DNA of 64,000 bases, taken from positions 62,001-126,000 of the forward strand of contig NZ_JAFCNB010000010.1 in NCBI RefSeq assembly GCF_017896165.1. The letters are read 5' to 3'. The stretch comes from Microbispora oryzae. GTDB taxonomy: Bacteria > Actinomycetota > Actinomycetes > Streptosporangiales > Streptosporangiaceae. Below the pieces are notes generated by a model. The model saw nothing but the letters and a program-made list of their open reading frames with translations, was not told the origin of the DNA and searched no databases. Every line of letters starts with the position of its first letter. Within the stretch, counting starts at the first letter, position 1. Of this stretch, positions 8,142-18,481 are shown in pieces. A program made the translations under genes and the position numbers.

Positions 8142-8231
8142 AGAGGGAGCCTACCGCCGGTCGGGTGGGCGAAAACGATTCGTGGAGCGCCCCGGGACCA
8201 GCCGCGGCGCCGGGCGGGACGGGATCAGTGA

Positions 8232-9131
8232 TCACACGCGCAGGTAGCGGCGGAGCGTGATGAACGAGGCGAGCACACAGATCAGCACACCGATGACCAT
8301 GGTGAGAGTGATCACACCGGCGACCGTGTCCCAGCCGATGGGGTTCTGCATGTACATCTGGATGCCCTCGAAGACCAGGATCTTGGTGATGATCAGCAGG
8401 ACGCCGGCGAACACGCCGCCGATCAGGCCCGCGATCAGACCCTCCATCACGAACGGGAGCTGGATGTAGATGTTGGACGCGCCGACCAGCCGCATGATGC
8501 CGGTCTCCCGGCGGCGGTTGTAGGCCGACAGGCGAACGGTGTTGCCGATCAGCAGGGTGGCCGCGAAGACCATCAGGATCGCCACGCCGAGGGCCATGTT
8601 CCGCAGCTTGCCCATGAACCCGAACACCGAGTCGAGCAGGACACGCTGGTTGATGATGCGCGACACGGCCGGCTGCCCGCTGAGGCTGTCCGCGACGGCG
8701 GCCGCCTTGTCCGGGTCCTTGAGCTTCACGCGGAAGGACTCCGGCATGTCCTCGACCCTGGTCACCGACAGCAGCAGCTTGTTGCTGTCGCTCTCCTGGA
8801 AGTTCTTGTACGCCTGGGCCTGGTCCTCGAACTCGACCCGCTCGACGTCCGGCATCGCCTGGATCGTCTGCTTCAGCGAGGTCTTCTCCGCCTCGGTCAC
8901 GGCGCCCCGGTTCTTACACGCGGGGAAGGGCGACTTGTCGGTACACAGGTAGACCGACAGCTCGACCTTGTCGGTCCAGTAGCTGGTCAGCCTGGAGACC
9001 TGGGAGTTGATCATCAATCCGACACCCAGCAGCGCCATGCCGACGGCGACGGTCACGATGACCGCGATGGTCATCGTGAGGTTGCGGCGAAGGCCGATCC
9101 AGACCTCGGAAAAGATGAAATTGGCCCGCAT
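8232..9131 (-). CDS. ftsX: cell-division ABC transporter permease FtsX
   Basis: 299 residues. A short cytoplasmic N-terminus precedes one membrane helix (about 20-42), then a roughly 130-residue extracellular domain, then three helices near the C-terminus: the four-helix FtsX topology. With FtsE it couples division or elongation to peptidoglycan hydrolases; in mycobacteria the extracellular domain activates the hydrolase RipC. The extracellular part has a Cys pair (CTDKSPFPACKNRG) that could form a disulfide. It lies 14 bases after ftsE in the same transcript. Confidence 0.95.
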   Translation of the reverse strand: MRANFIFSEVWIGLRRNLTMTIAVIVTVAVGMALLGVGLMINSQVSRLTSYWTDKVELSVYLCTDKSPFPACKNRGAVTEAEKTSLKQTIQAMPDVERVEFEDQAQAYKNFQESDSNKLLLSVTRVEDMPESFRVKLKDPDKAAAVADSLSGQPAVSRIINQRVLLDSVFGFMGKLRNMALGVAILMVFAATLLIGNTVRLSAYNRRRETGIMRLVGASNIYIQLPFVMEGLIAGLIGGVFAGVLLIITKILVFEGIQMYMQNPIGWDTVAGVITLTMVIGVLICVLASFITLRRYLRV

Positions 9132-9145
9132 GGTCCCAGTTACTC

Positions 9146-9835
9146 CTAATACGCCTGGCCGTAGACGCCGCGCGACTGGTCGCGGACGATCTTGCCGTCC
9201 TCGAGCTCCACGACGCGCTTCCGCATGGAGTCCACGATGGCGGCGTCGTGCGTCGCCATGAGGACGGTCGTGCCGGTCCTGTTGATGCGGTCGAGCACCT
9301 TCATGATGCCGATGCTCGTCGCGGGGTCGATGTTGCCGGTGGGCTCGTCCGCGAGGAGGATCATCGGGCGGTTGACGAACGCGCGGGCCATCGCGACCCG
9401 CTGCTGCTCGCCACCGGACAGCTCCTCGGGCATCCGGTGGGCCTTGCCTTCGAGCCCAACGAGCTCGATGACCTCGGGCACCACCTTGCGGATGAACCGG
9501 CGGGGCTTGCCGATCACCTCGAGCGCGAAGGCGACGTTCTCGTAGACGTTCTTGTTGGGCAGCAGCCGGAAGTCCTGGAAGACGCAGCCGATACGGCGGC
9601 GCAGGTGGGGCACCTTGAAGTTGGACAACCGGGCCAGGTCCTTGCCGGCCACGTGGATCGACCCGGAGTTGGGCCGCTCCTCCTTCAGGACCAGCCGGAG
9701 GAAGGTGGACTTCCCCGAGCCTGACGGACCGACCAGGAACACGAACTCGCCCTTGTCGACGTCCACGCTCACGTGGTCGAGGGCGGGCCGGTTTTGGTTC
9801 GCGTAGACCTTGGTGACATTATCGAAATGGATCAC
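9146..9835 (-). CDS. ftsE: cell-division ABC transporter ATPase FtsE
   Basis: 229 residues with Walker [10 protein letters not shown] (about 36-44), the Q-loop in [17 protein letters not shown], the ABC signature LSGGEQQR and Walker [11 protein letters not shown]. FtsE-specific features are the [11 protein letters not shown] start and the [19 protein letters not shown] stretch. It starts at a GTG (9835), close to a candidate promoter at 9855-9860. It forms a complex with FtsX. Confidence 0.96.
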   Translation of the reverse strand: MIHFDNVTKVYANQNRPALDHVSVDVDKGEFVFLVGPSGSGKSTFLRLVLKEERPNSGSIHVAGKDLARLSNFKVPHLRRRIGCVFQDFRLLPNKNVYENVAFALEVIGKPRRFIRKVVPEVIELVGLEGKAHRMPEELSGGEQQRVAMARAFVNRPMILLADEPTGNIDPATSIGIMKVLDRINRTGTTVLMATHDAAIVDSMRKRVVELEDGKIVRDQSRGVYGQAY

Positions 9836-9851
9836 GGGCGCATCACGGCAA

Positions 9852-9942
9852 GCCAGTCTAGGGGGTTGGACAGCCGGTCCGGGGGTCGCCGGTCACATTG
9901 AGAATGATCGGCGTTCCGTTTGGCCAGAGGCCAGTCTAGGGG
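9852..9942 (-). promoter_or_regulatory. direct repeat carrying two candidate ftsE promoters
   Basis: GCCAGTCTAGGGG occurs twice, at 9852-9864 and 9930-9942. Read toward ftsE each gives CCCCTAGACTGGC, containing TAGACT, a good TANNNT actinobacterial -10 element. The proximal copy would start a transcript only about a dozen bases before the ftsE GTG. Promoter function is inferred; the repeat itself is seen. Confidence 0.4.
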
Positions 9943-10014
9943 TAACACTGGCATGGAACGTCCATAACGGAAACAAAACGATTCGGCCTGAGGTAGTGGG
10001 GCGGTAAAGCTGCT

Positions 10015-10206
10015 ATGAGCTGCGAACATCTTATCTGCGCGGCGTGCGCGGGCCCCGTGGTGGAGGGCCGGTGCCCCGTCTGCCGGGAGGGCCGCGCCAA
10101 GGTGCACCACCACGGCTTCGGGGGGCTGTCGCCCGTCGTCATCGGCCTTCTCGTGGTGCTGGTGATCGCCCTGGCGGCGCTCTCCCATCTGAGCGGTCAA
10201 GGATAG
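10015..10206 (+). CDS. zinc-ribbon mini membrane protein
   Basis: 63 residues: five cysteines in the first 23 positions (C3, C8, C11, C20, C23, including CAAC and CPVC pairs) fit a small zinc ribbon, followed by a single membrane helix (about 40-58, VVIGLLVVLVIALAAL). It lies alone on the plus strand between ftsE and prfB and ends at a shared hairpin terminator. No function is known to me; the arrangement suggests a small membrane-tethered metal-binding protein. Coding status is supported by the ordered Cys pattern and the terminator just after the stop. Confidence 0.7.
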   Translation: MSCEHLICAACAGPVVEGRCPVCREGRAKVHHHGFGGLSPVVIGLLVVLVIALAALSHLSGQG

Positions 10207-10216
10207 GCGGTCACTG

Positions 10217-10244
10217 ACCGGCCCGCCCGCGGCGGCGGGCCGGT
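10217..10244. terminator. bidirectional hairpin terminator
   Basis: ACCGGCCCGCC (10217-10227) and GGCGGGCCGGT (10234-10244) form a perfect 11-bp stem with a 6-base loop between the convergent mini membrane protein gene and prfB. Confidence 0.75.
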
Positions 10245-10262
10245 GACGCGGCCCGCCCGCCG

Positions 10263-11372
10263 CTACTGGCTCTCCTGGCGGCGCATCCAGCGGATCTCCC
10301 CCTCGATGAACTCGTCGAGGTCGCCGTCGAGCACGGCGGTGGGGTTGCCCGCCTCCACGCCCGAGCGCAGATCCTTCACGATCTGGTACGGGTGGAGCAC
10401 GTAGTTGCGGATCTGGGTGCCCCACGAGGTGGTGGTCTCGCCGCGCAGCTCGTTCATCGCGGCCAGTTCCTCCTGCCGCTTGCGCTCCAGCAGCTTGGCC
10501 TGCAGGACGGCCATCGCGGTGGCCCGGTTCTGCAGCTGGGAGCGCTCGTTCTGGCAGGAGACGACGATGCCGGTCGGCAGGTGGGTGATCCGGACGGCCG
10601 AGTCGGTGGTGTTGACGCCCTGGCCGCCGGGGCCGGACGACCGGTAGACGTCGATCCGCAGGTCGTCCTCGTTGATGTCGATGTGGTCGGTCTGCTCGAC
10701 GACCGGCACGACGTCCACGCCGGCGAACGAGGTCTGCCGGCGGCCCTGGTTGTCGAAGGGGCTGATCCGGACCAGCCGGTGGGTCCCGTGCTCGCCCCGC
10801 AGGGTGCCGTACGCGTAGGGGGCCTTGACGGCGAAGGTGGCGGACTTGATGCCGGCCTCCTCGGCGTAGGAGGTCTCGTAGACCTCCGCCGGGTAGCCCT
10901 TGCGCTCGGACCACCTGAGGTACATCCGCAGCAGCATCTGGGCCCAGTCGGCCGCGTCCACGCCGCCGGCCTGGGAGTTGATCGTCACCAGGGCCTCGCG
11001 GGCGTCGTACTCGCCCGACAGCAGCGTGCGCACCTCCAGCGCGCCGACCTCGGACTTCAGCGCGCCGAGCTCGCGCTCCGCCTCGTGCAGCGCGTCCTCG
11101 TCGCCTTCCTCGGCGGCCAGCTCGAACAGGACCGGCAGGTCGTCCAGGCGCCGCGCCAGGCCGTCGACGCGGTTCACCTCGCCCTGCGCATGGGACAGCC
11201 GGCTGGTGACCCGCTGCGCCTGCTCGGGGTCGTTCCAGAGGTCGGGCGCGGCAGCCTGCTCCTCGAGCTCGGTGATCTGCTTGCGCAGCGACTCGACGTC
11301 GAGGACGTCCTGGATGCTCTTGAGCGTGCCGGAAAGCTCGTTGATCTCTTCGGCGGGATCGATGGCTGCCAC
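10263..11372 (-). CDS. prfB: peptide chain release factor 2
   Basis: 369 residues from a GTG at 11372, which matches the usual RF2 length; the frame is open to 11429 but those extra residues do not fit the family. The catalytic GGQ motif is in [15 protein letters not shown] and the stop-codon-reading SPF tripeptide in [10 protein letters not shown] marks RF2 rather than RF1. It recognises UGA and UAA. No programmed-frameshift site is needed: the gene is one continuous frame, as is usual in actinobacteria. Upstream of ftsEX in the same direction. Confidence 0.95.
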   Translation of the reverse strand: MAAIDPAEEINELSGTLKSIQDVLDVESLRKQITELEEQAAAPDLWNDPEQAQRVTSRLSHAQGEVNRVDGLARRLDDLPVLFELAAEEGDEDALHEAERELGALKSEVGALEVRTLLSGEYDAREALVTINSQAGGVDAADWAQMLLRMYLRWSERKGYPAEVYETSYAEEAGIKSATFAVKAPYAYGTLRGEHGTHRLVRISPFDNQGRRQTSFAGVDVVPVVEQTDHIDINEDDLRIDVYRSSGPGGQGVNTTDSAVRITHLPTGIVVSCQNERSQLQNRATAMAVLQAKLLERKRQEELAAMNELRGETTTSWGTQIRNYVLHPYQIVKDLRSGVEAGNPTAVLDGDLDEFIEGEIRWMRRQESQ

Positions 11373-11455
11373 GTCTGTAAAGCGTACGCGAACACGGGAC
11401 CCTGTCAGGTCTCGCACCTCCGTTAGCATGTGGTCAGTTGCACGGGGAGGCTGGC

Positions 11456-12553
11456 GTGATCGGGGTCGTTCGGAGTGCGCTGGCCCTCGTCCTCCTCGGG
11501 TCCGCCGTCGCCTGCTCCGGCGGGAGCGCGGCCGAGCGGCGCGCGGCGTCGACGAGCCCGGCGACGAGCGCCCCCTCTCCGCGGGCGAGCGCGAGCGCGG
11601 GGCCCAGCCCGAGCCCCGGCCCGGACGACCAGGCGGTGACCCCCGACGAGGCCCGCGAGGTGCTGGACGGGTTCCTGGCGACCGACAACGTGGTGCGGGC
11701 GGGCGGGGCCGACAAGTGGGTCCTCGGCCTGACCCGAGACGGCCAGCGGTCGATGACCATCGCGGAGATCCATTCGGAGAAGTCCAAACCGCCGGTCTAC
11801 ACCTGGGCGAAGCGGACGGTCCTGGTCCCCCGGCAGAGCGCCAGGAGGACCGTCCAGTGGTTCGCCGCCACCGCCGAGCGGCGCGGTGGCAAGGGCGGCC
11901 CGCGGACCGTGGTCCTCACTTTCATCAGGATCGGCCGCGACGGCGCCTGGCAGAACAGCTTCGCGTCGCCGCTGTACAAGGGACAGCGGCCGCCGGGCGT
12001 GCGGCTCGACGCCGACGGCTACGCGACCGCCCTGGACGCCCGTGACACCTCGGTGGCCATCAGCCCGAACCTGATGGGCCCGCTGCACGCCACCGTGGCC
12101 GAGGAGGGCCCCCAGGGCTACGCCTCCGGGCTCATCGCCCCCGGACCGCAGACGACCGGCTTCTTCACCGAGATCAACAAGCTGAAGGCCAAGGCCAAGA
12201 CCTCCGACTGCATGACGTACGAGTCGATCTTCGCGTCCGCCCCCAACTACCCGATCTTCGCGCTGCGGACGGCCGACGGCGGCGCGATGATGCTCTACAC
12301 GCTGCTGCGCACCTCCTCCTGGTCGCTCCTCTCCTCAGGCGCCAGCCTGGGCCTGAAGTGCGGCGAGGGCCGCCCGGTGCCGATCCCGGCGGCGGCGGGG
12401 TGGCTGCTGGGCAAGGGCGACGTCCTCATCAGGGAACGGCGGCAGATCACCGAGACCCAGCAGTACGTGGGCGCGGTCCCGCCGAAGGCGTCCACCGCGC
12501 CCGCCCACATCATCGGCTACGAGAGCGTGGTCACCGGCGCGTCCAACCGGTGA
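11456..12553 (+). CDS. secreted lipoprotein of unknown function
   Basis: 365 residues from a GTG at 11456, chosen because GGGGAGG lies just upstream. The signal peptide ends in a lipobox (GSAVAC) and is followed by a 40-residue Ser/Pro/Ala spacer. The remaining 300 residues (about 65-365) form a soluble extracellular domain with two well separated cysteines (SDCMTYE and GLKCGEG) that may pair. I do not recognise a characterised enzyme family; similar lipoproteins are found beside prfB or gdh in related actinobacteria as far as I recall. It converges on the glutamate dehydrogenase gene with only 18 bases between stops. Confidence 0.75.
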   Translation: MIGVVRSALALVLLGSAVACSGGSAAERRAASTSPATSAPSPRASASAGPSPSPGPDDQAVTPDEAREVLDGFLATDNVVRAGGADKWVLGLTRDGQRSMTIAEIHSEKSKPPVYTWAKRTVLVPRQSARRTVQWFAATAERRGGKGGPRTVVLTFIRIGRDGAWQNSFASPLYKGQRPPGVRLDADGYATALDARDTSVAISPNLMGPLHATVAEEGPQGYASGLIAPGPQTTGFFTEINKLKAKAKTSDCMTYESIFASAPNYPIFALRTADGGAMMLYTLLRTSSWSLLSSGASLGLKCGEGRPVPIPAAAGWLLGKGDVLIRERRQITETQQYVGAVPPKASTAPAHIIGYESVVTGASNR

Positions 12554-12571
12554 CCGCGTTCTCCCGGTGAC

Positions 12572-15500
12572 TCAGCCCGCGGAGTGGGGCAGGTTGCTGG
12601 TCGCCACGAGCGTCCGGACCGCCCGCAGGGCCACCGACAGCGTCGCCAGGTCGAAGGTGTCGCTCTCCCAGATCTCCGACAGCGTCTGCCGCGCCCGGGT
12701 CACCGCCGCCTGGTTGGCCTCGGTCCAGCTCGCCAGCCGCTCCTCGGGAGACAGGCCCGGCTTGCTGTGGATCAGCACGTCGCGGGTCAGCGTGGCGTGC
12801 GCCGCGTAGAGATCGTCGCGGAGCGCGGCCCGGGCGATCGAGTTCCACCGGTTGTCCCTGGGCAGGGCGATCACCCGTTCCCGCAGCCGGGCCAGCTGCA
12901 GGCGGTCGGCCAGGTCGAAGTAGACCTCCGCCACCTCGACGACCGGCCTGCCGGTGATCGTCGCGATCTCCACGAGGTCGAACGTCGAGTACGCGGGCAC
13001 CATCGAGGCGACCCGCTCGGCCAGGTCGCCCGGCACCCCGCGGGCGATGAAGGAGTCCCTGCGCTCCTCGTACGCCGCCAGGTCGGGGCCGGTCAGCAGC
13101 TTCGGGAGCTGGGTTTCCAGGCCCTCCGATCCCTCGATGAAGAATTGGGCCGTGGACGCGAGGTCGAGCGGCGGCCTGCGGTTGCCGAGCAGCCAGCGGG
13201 TGCCCCGCTCCGACAGCTTCCTGCCCTCCAGCAGCATGGCGATCTGGGTGTCGGTGTCGACCTCGTTGTCGAGCGCCTCGACCTGGCGGACGAATGACGG
13301 CAGGTCGAAGACCTCCCGGGCCACCAGGTAGGCCCGCACGATGTCGGCCGTGGACGCGCCCGTCTCCTCGCCGAACCGGAACACGAAGCTGGTGCCGCCG
13401 AAGTTGACCACGTCGTTGACCACGCGGGTCGCGATGATCTCGCGCCGCAGCGGGTGCGCGTCCATGTACGGCCGGAGCCGCTCGCGCAGGGCCGACGGGA
13501 AGTACGACACCAGCCACGAGGCGAGGTACGGATCGTTGGGGATGTCCGACCTGAGCAGCTCGGCGTCCACGACGAGCTTGGTGTACGCCAGCAGGACGGC
13601 GAACTCCGGCCCGGTGAGGCCGAGCCCGGCCTGACGGCGCTCGGCGAGCATCTTGTCCGACGGCAGGAACTCCAGCTCGCGGTTGACCAGTCCGGCGCGT
13701 TCGAGCCGCCGCAGATACCGCGAGTGGATGTGCAGCATCTCGGGCGCTTGGGCGCGGGCCCCGGCGAGGACGACGTTCTGCGCGTAGTTGTCCTCCAGCA
13801 CCAGCCGGCCCACCTCGTCGGTCATCTCGAGGAAGAGCTGGTTGCGCTGCTTGTCGGTCATCTCGCCGTCGCGGACGACCTGGTCGAGCAGGATCTTGAT
13901 GTTGACCTCGTGGTCGGAGGTGTCCACCCCGGCCGAGTTGTCGATGAAGTCGGTGTTGATCAGGCCGCCGTTCAGGGCGTACTCGATCCGGGCGCGCTGG
14001 GTGAAGCCGAGGTTGCCGCCCTCGCCGACCACCTTGCAGCGCAGCTCCGACGCGTCGATCCGCAGGCCGTCGTTGGCCTTGTCGCCGGCGTCCGGGTGGG
14101 TCTCGGCGGAGGCCTTGACGTACGTCCCGATGCCGCCGTTCCACAGGAGATCGACGGGGGCCCGCAGGATCGCGCTGATCAGGTCGTTCGGCGCGAGCGC
14201 GGTGACCGCCTGGGGGAGGCCGAGCGCGGCCCGCGTCTGCGGGGAGATCGGGATCGACTTGGCCGTCCGCGGCCAGACCCCGCCGCCCCGGGAGATCAGC
14301 GACCTGTCGTAGTCGGCCCACGAGCTGCGCGGCAGCGCGAAAAGCCGCCGCCGCTCGGCGATGCCCACGGCGGCGTCGGGCTCCGGGTCGACGAACACGT
14401 GCCGGTGGTCGAACGCCGCGACGAGCCTGATGTGCTCCGACAGCAGCATGCCGTTGCCGAAGACGTCGCCCGACATGTCGCCGATGCCGGCCACGGTGAA
14501 GTCCGTGGTCTGCACGTCGACGCCGAGGGTGCGGAAGTGGTACTTGACCGACTCCCAGGCGCCGCGGGCCGTGATGCCCATGGCCTTGTGGTCGTACCCG
14601 ACCGAGCCGCCGGAGGCGAAGGCGTCGCCGAGCCAGAAGCCGTAGTCCTTGGCGACGCCGTTGGCGATGTCGGAGAACGTCGCGGTGCCCTTGTCGGCCG
14701 CGACGACGAGGTAGGTGTCGTCGCCGTCGTGCCGCACGACGGCGGGCGGCGGGACGACCTGGCCCGCGACCAGGTTGTCGGTGAGGTCGAGCAGCCCGGA
14801 GATGAACTCGCGGTAACAGGCCACACCTTCGGCCATCAGCTCGTCGCGTCCTCCCACCGGCGGACGCTTCACGACGAACCCACCCTTCGACCCGGTCGGC
14901 ACGATGACGGTGTTTTTCACCATCTGCGCCTTGACCAGGCCGAGGATCTCCGTGCGGAAGTCCTCCATGCGGTCCGACCAGCGCAGGCCGCCGCGGGCGA
15001 CCTTGCCGAAGCGCAGGTGGACGCCCTCGACCCGGGGCGAGTAGACGAAGATCTCGTACTGCGGCCGGGGCAGCGGCAGCACGCTGATCGCCTGCGGGTC
15101 GAACTTCAGCGAGATGTACGGCTTACGCCGGCCCGCCACGAACTGACTGCCCCGGCTGCCGGCGTCGCGGCCGTCGCCGTGGGCCTGCTGGAACACGTTT
15201 GTGCGCAGCGTCGCCTGGATCATCTCCAGGTAGGCCCGCAGGATGCGGTCCTCGTCGAGCGAGGCCACCTCGTCCAGGGAGGCGAGGATCTCCTCGGTCA
15301 GCGCGTCGCAGACCTCCGCCCTGGCGTCCTCGGGACGCCGCGGGTCGAGCCTGGCCTCGAAGAGCCGCACCAGCAGCCGGGCCAGCCGGACGTTGCCCAG
15401 CAGCACGTTCTCGATGTAGGGCTGGCTGAACGTGGTGCCCGCCTGCCGCAGATACTTGGCGTACGCCCGGAGGATCTCCGCCTGCTCCCAGGACAGCCCG

Positions 15501-17527
15501 CCGGCCAGCACCAGCGCGTTGAAGCCGTCGTTCTCCACCTCGCCGCGCCACAGCACGGCGAACGCGTCCTGGAAGAGCCGCTTGAACTCCTCCCGGTCGA
15601 CGTCCGGCGACGGCGTGTACCGCAGGCCGAAGTCGTAGATCCAGGCGTCCCGGGTGGCCGGATCGTGATCGCGGTCGATCGCGTACGGCCGCTCGTCGAC
15701 CACCTCCACGCCCATCCGCTGGAGCAGCGGGAGCACGTGCGACAACGAGATCGGGGCGCCCAGCCGGTAGAGCTTGAACCGCCGCTCCCCCTCGGCCGCG
15801 CCGTACGGCTCGTAGAGGTTCATGGCGACCTCGTTCGGGCCCTCGCCGAGCTGTTCGAGCCGGAGCAGGTCGGTCACGGCGGCGCGCGGCGGGAAGTCGG
15901 CCTTGTAGCCCTCGGGGAAGGCGGTGCCGTAGCGGCGGATCAGGCGCGGCGCGTCCTGCTCGGTGCACAGCTCGTGGACCGCGGCCGCGAGGTCGTCCTC
16001 CCAGGAGCGGGTGGTGGCCGCCAGCCGCCCCTCCAGCTCGGAGACGTCGACGGGGATCTCGGCGAGCGGCTTGCCGCGCTCACCCCTGATGACCACGTGG
16101 AGCCGGGCGAGCGCGGACTCACCGATCATGGTGCTGTAGTCGAGAGCCGTGCCGCCGAGCGCCCTGAGCAGGATCTGCTGCATCTGCAGCCGGACCTTCG
16201 TGGTGTAACGGTCACGCGGCAGGAAGATCAGGCAGGAGATGTAGCGGCCGTAGTCGTCGCGCCGGAGGAAGAGCCGCACCTGCTTGCGCTCGCGCAGGCG
16301 CAGCACGCCCAGGGCGATCGGCAGCAGCTCGTCGACGGAGATCTGGAACAGCTCGGCCCGGGGATAGGTCTCCAGGATCTCGATGAGGTCCTTGCCGTCG
16401 TGGCTGTCGGGGGACAGGCCCGCCCGGTCGAGCACCTCGGCGAGTTTGCGCCGCAGCACCGGGATCCGGGAGATCGACTCGTTGTACGCCACATGGGTGA
16501 ACAGGCCGAGGAACCGGCGCTCGCCGACGACCTCCCCTTCGGGGGAGAAGAGCTTCACCCCGACGTAATCGAGGTAGTTGGGGCGGTAGACGGTCGCCCT
16601 GCTGTTGGCCTTGGTGACGATCAGCGCCTGCTTCTCGCGCGCCTTCGCCCGCATCTCGGGCGGGAGAGCGGCGAAGCTGTCCGACCCGGCCTTGTCGGCG
16701 CGCAGGATGCCCAGGCCGGTGCCGGGGACGGCCCGCAGGTTCTCACCCTCGTCGGTGTGCTCCAGGCGGTACTCCCGGAGGCCGAGGAACGTGAAATGGC
16801 CGTCGGCGAGCCAGCGCAGCAGCTCGACGCTGTCCTCAACACCGGCCGGGTCGAGCGGCGGCGGGCCGGCCGACAGCTCCTCGGCCGTCCGGATGGCCAG
16901 GGCCCGCATCTTCGCGAAGTCCTCGACCGCACTGCGGACGTCGAGGAGCACCCGCTGCAGGTCGCCCTCCAGCTCCTTGAGCACGGCCGGATCGGACTGC
17001 CGGTCGATCTCGATGTGCATCCACGACTCGCGCAGCGACTGGCCGGTGACGTCCTGCCGGTCCGGGCCGAGGAGGGCGCCGGTCATGTCCCTGCGGACCT
17101 GCATCTGGGGGTGGACGATCAGGTGGGTGCCCAGATCGTGCCGGTCGAGCTCGGTGGTCACGGAGTCGAGGAGGAACGGCATGTCGTCGGTGACGATCTG
17201 CACGACGGAGTGGCCGGGGTCCCAGCCGTACTCGTCCAGAGTGGGGGTGAAGGCGCGGACGAGGGCCCGCCCCTGGGGGCGGTACTCGGCCAGGTGACCG
17301 TGGGCCAGCGCCGGCCCGAACACGTCCACGGGATCGCGATCCACCAGGTCATCGGCGGGCACCTGGCGGTAGTACTGCCGCAGGAAGGTCAGCGGATCCT
17401 CGCCCCCGGGGAGCTGGGTGCCCGGGGCGTGCGCGCATCTGCCCGCCGCCGTACGGAGAAGCTCGTCCAGCGCTTCATCCGATTCGTGTTTATTTAGAGC
17501 CGTATCCAGCGGCATGTCCTCACTCAC
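12572..17527 (-). CDS. gdh: NAD-specific glutamate dehydrogenase, 180-kDa type
   Basis: 1651 residues, the length of the large (L-GDH180) class known from Streptomyces clavuligerus and Pseudomonas. The central catalytic part holds VARGGLRWSDRMEDFRTEILGL and the following KNTVIVPTGSKGGFVVK, the glutamate/lysine site, and GDMSGDVFGNGML in the NAD domain. The N-terminal 700 residues are ACT-like regulatory modules typical of this class. It oxidises glutamate to 2-oxoglutarate and ammonium with NAD, a catabolic role, often with allosteric control by amino acids. Monocistronic by spacing. Confidence 0.96.
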   Translation of the reverse strand: MSEDMPLDTALNKHESDEALDELLRTAAGRCAHAPGTQLPGGEDPLTFLRQYYRQVPADDLVDRDPVDVFGPALAHGHLAEYRPQGRALVRAFTPTLDEYGWDPGHSVVQIVTDDMPFLLDSVTTELDRHDLGTHLIVHPQMQVRRDMTGALLGPDRQDVTGQSLRESWMHIEIDRQSDPAVLKELEGDLQRVLLDVRSAVEDFAKMRALAIRTAEELSAGPPPLDPAGVEDSVELLRWLADGHFTFLGLREYRLEHTDEGENLRAVPGTGLGILRADKAGSDSFAALPPEMRAKAREKQALIVTKANSRATVYRPNYLDYVGVKLFSPEGEVVGERRFLGLFTHVAYNESISRIPVLRRKLAEVLDRAGLSPDSHDGKDLIEILETYPRAELFQISVDELLPIALGVLRLRERKQVRLFLRRDDYGRYISCLIFLPRDRYTTKVRLQMQQILLRALGGTALDYSTMIGESALARLHVVIRGERGKPLAEIPVDVSELEGRLAATTRSWEDDLAAAVHELCTEQDAPRLIRRYGTAFPEGYKADFPPRAAVTDLLRLEQLGEGPNEVAMNLYEPYGAAEGERRFKLYRLGAPISLSHVLPLLQRMGVEVVDERPYAIDRDHDPATRDAWIYDFGLRYTPSPDVDREEFKRLFQDAFAVLWRGEVENDGFNALVLAGGLSWEQAEILRAYAKYLRQAGTTFSQPYIENVLLGNVRLARLLVRLFEARLDPRRPEDARAEVCDALTEEILASLDEVASLDEDRILRAYLEMIQATLRTNVFQQAHGDGRDAGSRGSQFVAGRRKPYISLKFDPQAISVLPLPRPQYEIFVYSPRVEGVHLRFGKVARGGLRWSDRMEDFRTEILGLVKAQMVKNTVIVPTGSKGGFVVKRPPVGGRDELMAEGVACYREFISGLLDLTDNLVAGQVVPPPAVVRHDGDDTYLVVAADKGTATFSDIANGVAKDYGFWLGDAFASGGSVGYDHKAMGITARGAWESVKYHFRTLGVDVQTTDFTVAGIGDMSGDVFGNGMLLSEHIRLVAAFDHRHVFVDPEPDAAVGIAERRRLFALPRSSWADYDRSLISRGGGVWPRTAKSIPISPQTRAALGLPQAVTALAPNDLISAILRAPVDLLWNGGIGTYVKASAETHPDAGDKANDGLRIDASELRCKVVGEGGNLGFTQRARIEYALNGGLINTDFIDNSAGVDTSDHEVNIKILLDQVVRDGEMTDKQRNQLFLEMTDEVGRLVLEDNYAQNVVLAGARAQAPEMLHIHSRYLRRLERAGLVNRELEFLPSDKMLAERRQAGLGLTGPEFAVLLAYTKLVVDAELLRSDIPNDPYLASWLVSYFPSALRERLRPYMDAHPLRREIIATRVVNDVVNFGGTSFVFRFGEETGASTADIVRAYLVAREVFDLPSFVRQVEALDNEVDTDTQIAMLLEGRKLSERGTRWLLGNRRPPLDLASTAQFFIEGSEGLETQLPKLLTGPDLAAYEERRDSFIARGVPGDLAERVASMVPAYSTFDLVEIATITGRPVVEVAEVYFDLADRLQLARLRERVIALPRDNRWNSIARAALRDDLYAAHATLTRDVLIHSKPGLSPEERLASWTEANQAAVTRARQTLSEIWESDTFDLATLSVALRAVRTLVATSNLPHSAG

Positions 17528-17548
17528 TCCTTTGTGAGCCCTGGTAAC

Positions 17549-18367
17549 TCATAGCCAGGCCCGTAGTTCCCACAGCAGGGGAAAGAAATGAACACGTGTC
17601 CGCCCCCTCAGGTACGGTGCCCCGGAGGAGCCACCGGTACCGGACTTGGTGCCGATCTGACGCTCCACCATCTGGACATGCCGCATCCGCCACAGGGCGG
17701 CGGTCTCGTCGTGCGTGAGAAGATCCTCGGCCAGGTCCCACAGATCGCCGTACGACGCGCGGTCACGTGCGACGACCAGCAGAGACTCCATGATCTCCTC
17801 GTCGGAGACGGCGAGGCCACGCCGGGCGACGGCGCTCAGATAAGCATCCCACAGGGAGGGCTCGCCGAGGCGGCGGCGGAGCCTTGCGAGCTCCGCGTCG
17901 CCGGCGTCCCGCAGGCGCGTCAGATAGGAGGGGTCCTTGGCCCCGGACAGGAATTCCAGCTCCCTGAACTGCACGGACTGGAACCCGCTCGCCGGGGCGA
18001 GCACCGACCGGAACTCCAGGAAGTCCTGCGGGGTCATCGTCTCCAGGACCTGGACCTGATCGACCAGGACCCGTTCGACGGCGTGCACCCGGCGGAACAG
18101 ATGACGCGCCTGCCGGATGTCCCCGGCGATCGTCGCGTCCCTGATCCGCTCCAGTTCGTGCAGGAGCAGTTTGAACCACAGTTCGTACACCTGGTGAACG
18201 GTGATGAAGAGCAGTTCGTCGCTCGCGCCCGACTGGGGAGCCTGCTGCGCGAGCAGATCGTCCAGGCGGAGATATCCGCCGTAGGAAAGACGGCCGCCGT
18301 CCTCACCGAAACTGTGCGAAGGGGGCGTCGATCCGTCGACCCCCGGCCGCCCGTGCGGCATAGGCAT
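17549..18367 (-). CDS. kynA: tryptophan 2,3-dioxygenase
   Basis: 272 residues from the ATG at 18367, preceded by GGGGGAG at good spacing; an upstream in-frame extension to 18475 is not family-like. The haem dioxygenase core is clear: SYGGYLRLDDLLAQQ, DELLFITVHQVYELWFK with the distal His, and the C-terminal HVQMVERQIGTKSGTGGSSG that binds substrate. It opens the indole ring of tryptophan to N-formylkynurenine, step one of the kynurenine route. No kynureninase or clear formamidase is adjacent; a cyclase-family gene at 52530 is distant. Confidence 0.95.
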   Translation of the reverse strand: MPMPHGRPGVDGSTPPSHSFGEDGGRLSYGGYLRLDDLLAQQAPQSGASDELLFITVHQVYELWFKLLLHELERIRDATIAGDIRQARHLFRRVHAVERVLVDQVQVLETMTPQDFLEFRSVLAPASGFQSVQFRELEFLSGAKDPSYLTRLRDAGDAELARLRRRLGEPSLWDAYLSAVARRGLAVSDEEIMESLLVVARDRASYGDLWDLAEDLLTHDETAALWRMRHVQMVERQIGTKSGTGGSSGAPYLRGRTRVHFFPLLWELRAWL

Positions 18368-18481
18368 GCGCCACTCCCCCTGTGGCGCGATCCTCCGATC
18401 CCCATTGACCGGAGACAATGCGCCAATGCCCCAGATATCACCCCATAACATCACAGACGTCAACTCGGCGCGCACCGGACG

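Noticed and set aside
13454-17497. 1347-codon open frame on the plus strand inside the glutamate dehydrogenase gene
   Set aside because: It is antisense to a clear enzyme, is made of Val/Asp/Gly/Arg/Gln-rich shadow residues and has no recognisable domain; typical of high-GC antisense frames.
17549-18367. Kynurenine pathway cluster including the cyclase at 52530
   Set aside because: The two genes are 34 kb apart and the cyclase lacks part of the usual metal motif; a functional link is not supported.
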